DNA of 15,986 nucleotides, taken from the NCBI GenBank assembly GCA_029821215.1, contig JALGTV010000018.1, positions 1-15,986 of the forward strand, given 5' to 3'. Position numbers and translations under genes: made by a program. Below, one piece after another: positions 1 to 6,800 of the stretch. How positions within the stretch are numbered: the first letter of the stretch is position 1; the number at the start of each line of letters is the position of its first letter. The DNA comes from Candidatus Zipacnadia bacterium. GTDB lineage: Bacteria; Armatimonadota; Zipacnadia; Zipacnadales; Zipacnadaceae. The notes beneath the pieces were generated by a model, which was not told the DNA's origin, did not search any database, and saw only the letters and a list, made by a program, of their open reading frames with translations.

Positions 1-410
1 GTTTTCAAGCTGAGGGGGCGGCCCCTATGGTACATGGGGAACCGGTAGCCAATCCCGAAACGGTGGCTACTGCCATTCGCATCGGCAACCCCGCCCGCTG
101 GCAGGATGCCTCCCAGGCTGTGGACGAATCCGACGGTCAGGTAGAAATTGTCACTGACGAGGAAATCCTGGCTGCTTATGCCCAGTTAGCCAGTACCGAG
201 GGCATTTTCGTAGAGCCAGCTTCCGGCGCTGGAGTAGCGGGCATCAAGAAGCTGGCTGAGCAAGGATTTTTCGGGGAGGAACCGGTCACCGTGGTCTGCA
301 CATTGACTGGCCATGGCCTGAAGGACCCAGATCGAGCCGTAGCCGCGGCTGGGGAACCAGAAAAGGCCCCCGCGGACTTGGATACTATCATACAAATGCT
401 GCAGCTATAA
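1..410 (+). CDS. thrC: Threonine synthase, C-terminal part (partial)
   Basis: This is the 3' end of a PLP-dependent threonine synthase, which converts O-phosphohomoserine to threonine and phosphate in the cytoplasm. The reading frame enters from the left edge (first whole codon at base 3) and begins with FQAEGAAPMV. It continues with the family's characteristic AIRIGNPARW segment, an 'EPASGAG' segment in the part of the fold that closes the cofactor site, and the typical final strand 'VTVVCTLTGHGLKDPD'. The PLP lysine would lie upstream and is not in the window. The in-window ATG at 27 is internal and not the true start. The gene stops 26 bp before purC, so the two may be co-transcribed. The family assignment is secure; the missing 5' portion prevents comment on the full length. 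Confidence 0.93.
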   Translation, partial: FQAEGAAPMVHGEPVANPETVATAIRIGNPARWQDASQAVDESDGQVEIVTDEEILAAYAQLASTEGIFVEPASGAGVAGIKKLAEQGFFGEEPVTVVCTLTGHGLKDPDRAVAAAGEPEKAPADLDTIIQMLQL

Positions 411-436
411 TCACAACTACTGCGGAGGTGCGACCC

Positions 437-1300
437 GTGTCAGAAGCTGCTGAAGAGACTGTTCTAACTACTAATTTGCCCGGAGCCATCAGCCGGCGGT
501 CAGGCAAGGTGCGTGACATTTACCAGTACGAAGATGGCTTGCTGCTGGTCGCCACTGACCGCATCTCAGCCTTTGATTGCGTGATGCCCAATGGCATTCC
601 AGGTAAAGGCTTTGATAAAACTCGCCATATTATTCCTAATCATCTGCTATCGGTAAATGTCGGGGATTTCCCACCTCAAGTTGCCGAATATAGCGATATG
701 TTACGGGGGCGGACAATGTGGGTGCGCCAGGCCAAGGTCATACCAGTCGAGTGCGTGGTCCGCGGCTATTTGTCTGGTTCAAGCTGGCGCTCATATAAGG
801 AGACTGGCCAAATCTGTGGACGCAAGCTGCCTGCGGGATTGGTGGAGTCAGACAAGCTGCCGGAACCCATTCTTACTCCGGCTACCAAGGCTCCCAACGG
901 TCATGACGAGAATATTACAATGGAGCGGTTGGTGGAGATTACTGGCCCCAGTTTAGCTGAGGATCTGGAGGAAAAGTCGCTGGAATTGTACCGATTCGCC
1001 GCTGACTTCGCCCGCCAGAGGGGCTTTATCCTGGCCGATACCAAATTTGAGTTCGGTCTGATCAACGGTGATTTGCTGCTGATTGACGAGATTCTTACTC
1101 CTGACTCTTCCCGCTACTGGGATGTCAACCAGTATGAGCCCGGACAACCGCAACGAGCCTACGACAAGCAGTTTGTCCGCGATTACCTGGATACCTTAGA
1201 TTGGGATAAGGAACCTCCCGCGCCCCAGTTGCCTCCCGAAGTCATCACTCAGACCCGCCAAATCTACCTGGAGACCCTGCACCGGATAACCGGCCAGTAG
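437..1300 (+). CDS. purC: Phosphoribosylaminoimidazole-succinocarboxamide synthase (SAICAR synthase)
   Basis: PurC joins CAIR and aspartate using ATP to make SAICAR in de novo purine synthesis. The product (about 287 residues) opens with the ATP-binding GKVRDIY segment (residues 23-29) and LVATDRISAFD. It then carries the signature IPVECVVRGYLSGSSW and the LADTKFEFG motif, and ends with the metal/substrate region DEILTPDSSRYW. The length fits the longer, eukaryote/Gram-negative-like PurC class rather than the short Bacillus class of about 240 residues. I choose the GTG at 437 because GGAGG at 424-428 lies 8 nt upstream; a GTG at 428 overlaps that ribosome-binding site and is less likely. It follows thrC closely and is separated from tilS by a palindromic repeat pair that may help end its transcript. 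Confidence 0.95.
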   Translation: MSEAAEETVLTTNLPGAISRRSGKVRDIYQYEDGLLLVATDRISAFDCVMPNGIPGKGFDKTRHIIPNHLLSVNVGDFPPQVAEYSDMLRGRTMWVRQAKVIPVECVVRGYLSGSSWRSYKETGQICGRKLPAGLVESDKLPEPILTPATKAPNGHDENITMERLVEITGPSLAEDLEEKSLELYRFAADFARQRGFILADTKFEFGLINGDLLLIDEILTPDSSRYWDVNQYEPGQPQRAYDKQFVRDYLDTLDWDKEPPAPQLPPEVITQTRQIYLETLHRITGQ

Positions 1301-1341
1301 GCCTACTTGTGGGCGTGGGTTGCCAGGCCACGATAGCCAGT

Positions 1342-1392
1342 CCGACGGGCGTCTCGCCCGTCGGGTTGGGGGGACAGGCGAGACGCCTGTCC
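1342..1392. repeat. Pair of inverted palindromic repeats (REP/BIME-like)
   Basis: There are two perfect hairpins in tandem. The first has 10-bp arms CCGACGGGCG / CGCCCGTCGG around a TCT loop (1342-1364). The second has 9-bp arms GGACAGGCG / CGCCTGTCC around an AGA loop (1372-1392). The reverse complement of the second core differs from the first at only two symmetrical positions, so the two hairpins are the same element in opposite orientations. That is the organisation of bacterial interspersed mosaic elements. No T-run follows, so it is not a classic intrinsic terminator, although such pairs can stabilise the 3' ends of transcripts, here that of purC. That the element is a genome-wide repeat is an inference. 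Confidence 0.75.
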
Positions 1393-1443
1393 GACTGACG
1401 GTGGGCAGGATGTCGGTGGTAGCAGCTTAGGAGAGCTGCGATT

Positions 1444-2904
1444 ATGGAGCGGCGGATGAGACTGCAACGGAAATTGGTGGAGACAGTTAACCAGCACCAG
1501 ATGCTTCAGGCAGGGTATCGGATACTGGTGGCCGTCTCCGGCGGGCCGGATTCTATGGCGCTGCTGCACGCTCTTTATACCCTCGCCGATGAATTGGACA
1601 TCAAACTGGCCGTCGCCCATCTCAACCATCAACTGCGCGGGCCAGCGGCTGATGGGGATGAAGCCTATGTGAAGCAATGGTGCAAGCAGTGGGACCTGCC
1701 CTTTTTTGCCCAGCGGCAGGATATTGCCAAGCTGGCCGCTCAGCAAAAGCTCTCGGTGGAAGAAGCAGGCCGCCAGGCCCGCTATAGCTTTTTCGCCCGC
1801 CTGGCCGATGAACACGATTTTGATCGGGTAGCTCTGGGTCATACGGCCACCGATAGAATCGAGACACTGCTAATCAATCTGCTCCGTGGGACAGGGCTGT
1901 CGGGTTTGTGCGGTATCCCGCCCCGACGCGGTCGATTTATCCGCCCTCTTATTGCTGCCTGGCGCAATGAGACGGCGGCCTACTGCCGTCAGTATGATTT
2001 GCAGCCCCGGTTGGACGCCAGCAACTTAAGTTCTGACAATTATCTGCGCAACCAAGTACGGCTGGAATTGCTGCCCCTGTTGGAGAGCGAGTATGCTCCC
2101 CATATCCAATCGGCACTGCTGCGCCTGGCCCAGGCTGCCCAGCAAGAGCTAAGTTGGACTGAGCCGCTGGTCCAAGCCGCCTACCAGCAAGCTGCTGAGG
2201 ATAATGACCATAGCCTCAGCCTGGATCTGGCCCAGTTAGCGGACATGGCCCCGGGCCTGCGCTATCGGCTTTTGCGCCAGGCCTTAGTCAGGTTGCGTGG
2301 TGATGCCGCCGATATAGAGGCAGTGCACTACAATATGCTCCAGCAGCTTATTGGCAAGGCCCAGACAGGCGCTGAGATGCACCTGCCAGGTGCAATATCG
2401 GCCCGACGCGGGTATAATAGTATTGAGTTAAGTACAGGCGGCCATGGCAGTTCGGAGTCAGGTGAGGCAATTGGCGGGCATTACATTCTGCCTGTACCCG
2501 GTAAAGTGAGAATCCCGCAGGTGGAGCTGACGGTAAGCACTGAGCTGACCCGCAAGCGGCCAGCCAAACTGGGCAACGCACGGGGACGTCAGGTTACTGT
2601 GGATGGCCAGGTCATAGGGCAGGTTCTGTTGGTACGCGGCTGGCAGCCCGGTGACAGCTTCCAGCCACTGGGCTTGTCAGGACATAAGAAACTACAAGAC
2701 TTGTTTGTTGATAAGAAAGTTCCGCGCCATGAGCGGGGCCGTATTCCGTTAATCGTTACCGGTGATGATCAAATCGTATGGGTCGTCGGCTACCGACTGG
2801 CCGATCCATTCAAGGTTACTCCCCGGACGAAGGTTTTTGCTATAATTAGCGCCACCGGGGAGGACCACATCCCGGCATCTTCTGATAATCAGGATGACAT
2901 ATAA
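1444..2904 (+). CDS. tilS: tRNA(Ile)-lysidine synthase
   Basis: TilS uses ATP to attach lysine to C34 of the CAU-anticodon isoleucine tRNA, so that it reads AUA codons. The N-terminal PP-loop ATPase motif SGGPDS is at residues 32-37, followed by the TilS-type HLNHQLRG segment. A DRVALGHTATDRIETLLINL stretch and LRGTGLSGLCGI complete the catalytic domain. The second half holds the substrate-binding and C-terminal beta domains (RGWQPGDSFQPLGLSGHKKLQDLF, then KVPRHERGRIPLI). The length of 486 residues is typical of long TilS proteins. AGGAG at 1429-1433 supports the ATG at 1444; an ATG at 1456 is a weaker alternative. The stop codon directly abuts the ftsH start, which implies translational coupling, and tilS-ftsH adjacency is common in bacteria. 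Confidence 0.95.
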   Translation: MERRMRLQRKLVETVNQHQMLQAGYRILVAVSGGPDSMALLHALYTLADELDIKLAVAHLNHQLRGPAADGDEAYVKQWCKQWDLPFFAQRQDIAKLAAQQKLSVEEAGRQARYSFFARLADEHDFDRVALGHTATDRIETLLINLLRGTGLSGLCGIPPRRGRFIRPLIAAWRNETAAYCRQYDLQPRLDASNLSSDNYLRNQVRLELLPLLESEYAPHIQSALLRLAQAAQQELSWTEPLVQAAYQQAAEDNDHSLSLDLAQLADMAPGLRYRLLRQALVRLRGDAADIEAVHYNMLQQLIGKAQTGAEMHLPGAISARRGYNSIELSTGGHGSSESGEAIGGHYILPVPGKVRIPQVELTVSTELTRKRPAKLGNARGRQVTVDGQVIGQVLLVRGWQPGDSFQPLGLSGHKKLQDLFVDKKVPRHERGRIPLIVTGDDQIVWVVGYRLADPFKVTPRTKVFAIISATGEDHIPASSDNQDDI

Positions 2905-4869
2905 ATGAAGAGACAGAATCCGTTCGTCATAGTATTGGTAATTAGCGCCATTGTGTTCGCTTTCTATATGATTCCCCGGCTATCGGGTCAAGCCGTAGTC
3001 GTCAAGGAATATGAGTATTATAGCGCCTTCATAAAAGACATAGAGGCGGGCAAAATTGCCACCGTTCGCTTGATTGGGGGCGAACGTGCCGAAGGCGAGT
3101 TTGTCCCGAATGCTTTTGCCGGCACCGGCAAACACTATGAGAAGTATCGGGTGGAATTCCGCCATGATCCCGAACTGGCCGAAAAGCTCAGAGAGAACTA
3201 CCCCAATGTGAAGGTCGGCACGCCCGCCCAACTGTGGACCGACCGATTGCTGACCATCGGAGGCACTGTACTGTTACCCATCCTCATATTGGTGGTCTTC
3301 TGGCTGCTGATTATGCGGCAGATGCGGGCCGGCGGCACTCAGGCGTTCCAGTTTGGCCGCAGCCAGGCCAAGTTGCTGGGTGAGAACTTTGACCGGGTAA
3401 CCTTTGATAACGTAGCCGGCATGGAGGAGGTCAAAGAGGAACTTGAGGAAGTAGTGGAGTTCCTTAAGGAACCCGAGCGATTCCGCGCCTTAGGAGCCAA
3501 TATTCCCCGGGGCATATTGCTGGTAGGGCCGCCGGGCTGCGGCAAGACCCTGTTGGCCCGGGCCGTGGCTGGTGAGGCGGGAGTGAACTTCTTCTACATC
3601 AGCGGTTCTGACTTTGTGGAGATGTTTGTCGGGGTAGGGGCGTCGCGGGTCCGTGACTTGTTTGACCAGGCTAAGCAGCACCTGCCAGCCATAGTATTCA
3701 TTGATGAGCTGGATGCGGTCGGGCGTTTGCGGGGAGCAGGACTGGGTGGGGGCCATGACGAACGGGAGCAAACTCTCAATGCTCTGTTGGTGGAATTGGA
3801 CGGGTTTGACCCCAATGCCGACGTGATCATCCTGGCAGCCACCAACCGGCCCGACATCCTTGACCCGGCCCTGCTGCGCCCGGGTCGCTTTGACCGCCGG
3901 GTAGTGGTACCCAATCCCGATGTCAAAGAGCGGGAGGCGATACTGAATCTGTATGTGAAGGATAAGCCTTTGGCCGATGGTATTGATCTATCTATCGTGG
4001 CCAAGCGCACGGTCGGATTCTCGGGGGCTGATCTGGAGAATCTGGTTAATGAGGCCGCCTTGTTAGCTGCTCGGCGCCGCCAACAGGAAATCACCATGGC
4101 GGAGTTTGACGAAGGTATGGAGCGCATTATTGCCGGCCCCGAGCGTCGTAGCCGGGTCATCAGTGATCGTGAGCGCAAGATTCTGGCCTATCATGAGGGC
4201 GGGCATGCGCTGGTCGGCTCGATGCTGCCTAACTTTGACCGCACCTACAAGGTAACCATTCTTCCCCGCGGGATGAGCCTCGGGTACACCATAAATCTAC
4301 CGGAAGATGACCGGTATATCATGACTGCCTCGGAGTTGCACGACCATATCACTCAGGCGCTGGGCGGCCGAGTGGCCGAGGAACTCAAGTTTGACGACGC
4401 AACCACCGGGGCAGCTAATGACCTGGAGAGAGTCTCCCAGATGGCCCGGCAGATGGTTACTGAATACGGCATGAGCGACGAGCTGGGGCCTATTACCTAT
4501 GGCAGGCGCCACGGGCCGGTATTCTTGGGGAAAGAGCTGGCTGAAGAGCGTAACTACTCTGAAGATGCCGCCCAGAAGATTGATGCCGAGATCCGGCGCA
4601 TAGTAGACGAGGCCTACCAGCGAGCCAAAGACATCCTCCAGCAGCATTGGGATAAGCTGGAGCTGCTGGTGGAGGCCCTGTTAGAGCATGAAACCCTGAC
4701 CCTGGAAGAAGTCGCGGCTATCATCGAGCACAGCCAACTACCCGAACCGCAACCCGATGCACAACCAGAGCCGGCCGAAATACATAGTGATGCGGAAAAA
4801 CAAACGGAGGCCGAATCCACCGAGCCGGCTGCCGGTGTCGTACCGCCTCCGGTGCCTGATACTCCCTGA
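2905..4869 (+). CDS. ftsH: ATP-dependent zinc metalloprotease FtsH
   Basis: FtsH is a membrane-anchored hexameric AAA+ protease that degrades misassembled membrane proteins and short-lived regulators. Two membrane segments are visible (about residues 7-26 and 112-136), bracketing the extracytoplasmic domain. They are followed by the Walker A motif GPPGCGKT (208-215), Walker B IVFIDELDAVG, and the second region of homology ATNRPDILDPALLRPGRFDRR. The zinc site is HEGGH at 430-434, with the third ligand probably D506 in GAANDLE. The usual alanine of HEAGH is a glycine here, and Walker A has C in place of the usual T; both are tolerated variations. The tail after about residue 620 is a proline/glutamate-rich, low-complexity extension. 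The gene starts immediately after the tilS stop codon, with AGGA 10 nt upstream inside tilS. Confidence 0.97.
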   Translation: MKRQNPFVIVLVISAIVFAFYMIPRLSGQAVVVKEYEYYSAFIKDIEAGKIATVRLIGGERAEGEFVPNAFAGTGKHYEKYRVEFRHDPELAEKLRENYPNVKVGTPAQLWTDRLLTIGGTVLLPILILVVFWLLIMRQMRAGGTQAFQFGRSQAKLLGENFDRVTFDNVAGMEEVKEELEEVVEFLKEPERFRALGANIPRGILLVGPPGCGKTLLARAVAGEAGVNFFYISGSDFVEMFVGVGASRVRDLFDQAKQHLPAIVFIDELDAVGRLRGAGLGGGHDEREQTLNALLVELDGFDPNADVIILAATNRPDILDPALLRPGRFDRRVVVPNPDVKEREAILNLYVKDKPLADGIDLSIVAKRTVGFSGADLENLVNEAALLAARRRQQEITMAEFDEGMERIIAGPERRSRVISDRERKILAYHEGGHALVGSMLPNFDRTYKVTILPRGMSLGYTINLPEDDRYIMTASELHDHITQALGGRVAEELKFDDATTGAANDLERVSQMARQMVTEYGMSDELGPITYGRRHGPVFLGKELAEERNYSEDAAQKIDAEIRRIVDEAYQRAKDILQQHWDKLELLVEALLEHETLTLEEVAAIIEHSQLPEPQPDAQPEPAEIHSDAEKQTEAESTEPAAGVVPPPVPDTP

Positions 4870-4886
4870 TCCAACCCCTCGCCCCC

Positions 4887-5384
4887 ATGGCTGACGCCAC
4901 CACCTGTTACCTGAGTCTGGGCAGTAACCTCGGCGACCGAGCCGCCAATCTGGCCGATGCGTTGCGCCGACTGCGGAATCATCCCCAATTGCAGATTCTG
5001 AACGTATCCTCGGTCTACCAGACTGCTCCAGTCGGCCCCCAGGACCAACCCGATTTCTACAATATCGTGGCACAGGTAGAAGCGAATTGCACCGTCAAAG
5101 AACTCCTGGAGATAGCCCAACAAGTAGAACAGGAAATGGGGCGGGTGCGCGAGGAGCACTGGGGACCACGCAATATTGATATTGACATTCTGCTCTATGG
5201 CACAGAGACCATTGATACGCCCGAGTTGCAAGTCCCCCATCCGCAGATGATGCAGCGGCAGTTCGTGTTAGTCCCCCTGGCCGAAATTGCCCCTGACCTT
5301 ATCTTACCCAATGGGCAAACCGCTGCCGACGCCGCCCTCCCCGATGACCCAACCATCCAGTGCCTGGATATTCAGTTGTGGTGA
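4887..5384 (+). CDS. folK: 2-amino-4-hydroxy-6-hydroxymethyldihydropteridine diphosphokinase (HPPK)
   Basis: FolK transfers pyrophosphate from ATP to 6-hydroxymethyl-7,8-dihydropterin in folate synthesis. The product begins with the family hallmark YLSLGSNLGDR and includes the substrate-binding stretch VYQTAPVGPQDQPDFYN. The HPPK signature follows as HWGPRNIDIDILLYG, whose DID aspartates bind magnesium, and then PHPQMMQRQFVLVPLAEIAP. The length of 165 residues matches single-domain HPPK. It begins 17 bp after ftsH. No good Shine-Dalgarno is visible before the ATG at 4887, so translation may depend on coupling to ftsH. Other folate genes (folP, folB) are not adjacent. Confidence 0.95.
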   Translation: MADATTCYLSLGSNLGDRAANLADALRRLRNHPQLQILNVSSVYQTAPVGPQDQPDFYNIVAQVEANCTVKELLEIAQQVEQEMGRVREEHWGPRNIDIDILLYGTETIDTPELQVPHPQMMQRQFVLVPLAEIAPDLILPNGQTAADAALPDDPTIQCLDIQLW

Positions 5385-5401
5385 CGGCATATCCTGCCGT
5401 C
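5383..5401. terminator. Small hairpin between convergent genes
   Basis: GACGGCA and TGCCGTC form a perfect 7-bp stem with a 5-nt loop. It overlaps the last bases of folK and sits just before the 3' end of the convergent membrane-protein gene. There is no T-run on either side, so it is at best a weak bidirectional terminator or a transcript-end stabiliser. Confidence 0.4.
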
Positions 5402-5407
5402 TGCCGC

Positions 5408-6229
5408 TCAGGTGAGCTTTACCAGCAGCACCATCGCCACAACTATCACTCCGACTACTGCTGCCGCCCATAGCAAGTTCCATTTCTCCTCCCTACTCAG
5501 ATGAAATTCTCGCCAGTTGGCAATGAGAAAGCCGGCCGCTATGAAGGGTAACAGCGGAGCTGCGGCGGGCACAAAGAACAGGGTGGTTAGCCCTGCCGCC
5601 AGCAGTATTCCAATTATCAATCCGGTGCGGCCTAAGTTGAATCTCAGTCGGGCGGCCGCTCTGAGAAAGACGGCCAGGAATATGAAATCCCCCAGGCCCA
5701 TAGTGATGAATCTGAGGCCGGCGACTCCTTCGGGACCAGTGGCCGAGCCGACTTCGGGAATCTGTACTGATAGGGCCGCTACCACTTGTGGGGCTTGGGC
5801 TAAGAACTTGCCCGTCGGCCCCCAGTAGACGGTGAATATGTCAGCCGCAGCCGCCACTATGCACACGGGCACCAGAATGTTAGCCTCCCGTATAATGCGC
5901 GATATCAGTCGGCCGATTAGCAGGCAAAAGAGAAGAAACATCACACTAACAGCCGGGCCGACTGCCAACTGATTCACTGCACCGCCCGCGGATAGCCGCC
6001 GTAGTGTCAGCCACAATCCTCCCACCACCACCATAGCTGCCAACTCCACCATGCCAGACAGATTTATCTGAGCACCCAGCACTATCAAGCTTACTGATAT
6101 CCCCATAAAGATTACGGTGGCGGCTATAGTGGCGGGCAATGGAGGGATACTACGCAGTAGGGGCGCGGTCAGCAACAATAGGTAGGCGGAAACCAGCAGA
6201 AGTAGGAACCGGATGACTGTGTTTCTCAC
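5408..6229 (-). CDS. Multi-pass membrane protein, presenilin/SPP-like GxGD aspartyl protease candidate
   Basis: This 273-residue, very hydrophobic protein has about eight or nine membrane segments. Two aspartates lie in membrane segments: D130 in AAAADIFTVYWGP and D181 in MGLGDFIF. The latter is a match to the GxGD motif of presenilin and signal peptide peptidases. D130 followed by xxxVY resembles the first catalytic Asp region of archaeal presenilin homologues (DAxSVY, from memory). After D181, PLLPFIAAGF (about 225-234) sits where the PAL motif belongs but does not match it exactly. The spacing of 51 residues between the aspartates and the total length are close to those of archaeal presenilin homologues. 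The GTG start at 6229 follows an in-frame stop by three codons. It lies 39 bp downstream of the small Cys-rich gene and probably shares its transcript. It could alternatively be an inactive or unrelated membrane protein. Confidence 0.55.
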   Translation of the reverse strand: MRNTVIRFLLLLVSAYLLLLTAPLLRSIPPLPATIAATVIFMGISVSLIVLGAQINLSGMVELAAMVVVGGLWLTLRRLSAGGAVNQLAVGPAVSVMFLLFCLLIGRLISRIIREANILVPVCIVAAAADIFTVYWGPTGKFLAQAPQVVAALSVQIPEVGSATGPEGVAGLRFITMGLGDFIFLAVFLRAAARLRFNLGRTGLIIGILLAAGLTTLFFVPAAAPLLPFIAAGFLIANWREFHLSREEKWNLLWAAAVVGVIVVAMVLLVKLT

Positions 6230-6268
6230 GTTCGGGACTTAACTCCAGTCGCGAGGGGTAATGTAGTC

Positions 6269-6616
6269 TTAGTCCGAGTCCTGCACCTCCACTAACTTTC
6301 CCCCTTCTACGCTATGCTCGGTCAACTCTTTGTCGGCATCAAAGTGCATGGTAAGGCATATCAGATTGGGGCACTCGGTGCCCAAAAGCTCTTTGGTCAG
6401 CAGATACCCACTGGCCGGCGAGCTGTGGCTATTCTCTTCATCTTCCGGGGGCGCAAATTGCTCCTGCAGCTCATAGACCTTTTCAATGCGGGTGCATATC
6501 ATCTCCCCGCACTGGTCACACTCTACTTTGACCCGCAAAGCCGGAGCCATCCCGTTGCCGCCGGCGGACTCCTCGCCCCAAAAAATTTCTTGCAGCCGCT
6601 CTAAAAATGTCGCCAT
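6269..6616 (-). CDS. Small acidic protein with two Cys pairs, hypothetical
   Basis: This encodes 115 residues with no membrane segment or signal peptide. A CDQCGEMIC segment (about residues 33-41) and a later ECPNLIC provide four or five cysteines that could bind one zinc, as in a zinc-ribbon-like fold. The middle is rich in acidic residues (APPEDEEN), and the remainder is predicted strand-like (ALRVKVECDQC, LICLTMHFDAD). I do not recognise the family. The ATG at 6616 has an AGGAAG about 10 nt upstream on the minus strand and lies about 80 nt downstream of a good promoter. It is the first gene of a probable two-gene transcript with the presenilin-like membrane protein, so a link between them is possible but not shown. 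Confidence 0.7.
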   Translation of the reverse strand: MATFLERLQEIFWGEESAGGNGMAPALRVKVECDQCGEMICTRIEKVYELQEQFAPPEDEENSHSSPASGYLLTKELLGTECPNLICLTMHFDADKELTEHSVEGGKLVEVQDSD

Positions 6617-6700
6617 AAACCTGCTTCCTAATTAGATCCGGGCGTATTCCTGTTTGACCGGAGCTTTCACCCTGGAGATAGGAAGGCCAATACTACATAA

Positions 6701-6728
6701 AGTATATCACCACCAACACATCTGTCAA
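6701..6728 (-). promoter_or_regulatory. Sigma-70-type promoter for the minus-strand gene pair
   Basis: Read on the minus strand, a perfect -35 TTGACA (6723-6728) is followed after 16 bp by a -10 TATACT (6701-6706). It points toward the small Cys-rich gene, leaving a leader of about 80 nt. Its -35 lies 11 bp from the -35 of the helicase promoter, so the two promoters diverge back to back. Confidence 0.7.
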
Positions 6729-6739
6729 CCAAAAAGGTC

Positions 6740-6768
6740 TTGACAATAGAACATTTGTTTGATATAAT
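6740..6768 (+). promoter_or_regulatory. Perfect-consensus sigma-70 promoter of the helicase gene
   Basis: TTGACA (6740-6745), a 17-bp spacer, and TATAAT (6763-6768) match the housekeeping consensus exactly in sequence and spacing. Transcription would start near 6775, leaving a leader of about 25 nt that carries AGGAGG (6787-6792) 8 nt before the helicase ATG. Such a strong promoter normally needs a repressor, and a LexA-like site lies in the spacer. Confidence 0.85.
6749..6760 (+). promoter_or_regulatory. LexA/DinR-like SOS box in the promoter spacer
   Basis: GAACATTTGTTT fits the GAAC-N4-GTTY core of the Gram-positive SOS box, with one departure from the symmetrical GAAC-N4-GTTC. It lies entirely between the -35 and -10 of the helicase promoter, where a bound repressor would block RNA polymerase. 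Regulation by LexA is an inference; no lexA gene is in the window. Confidence 0.5.
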
Positions 6769-6800
6769 AGAATACTGCATGAATACAGGAGGCGAGGTTA

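Noticed and set aside
1303..1842. 179-codon minus-strand frame covering the repeat pair and the start of tilS
   Set aside because: It is antisense to the conserved PP-loop of TilS and runs through the palindromes.
3594..4178. 194-codon minus-strand frame inside ftsH
   Set aside because: Its product is Arg/Ser-rich, typical of the antisense reading of a GC-rich gene; the plus strand encodes conserved FtsH motifs.
4614..5240. 208-codon minus-strand frame across ftsH and folK
   Set aside because: It is antisense to two clearly conserved genes and has low-complexity Ser/Gly/Cys runs.
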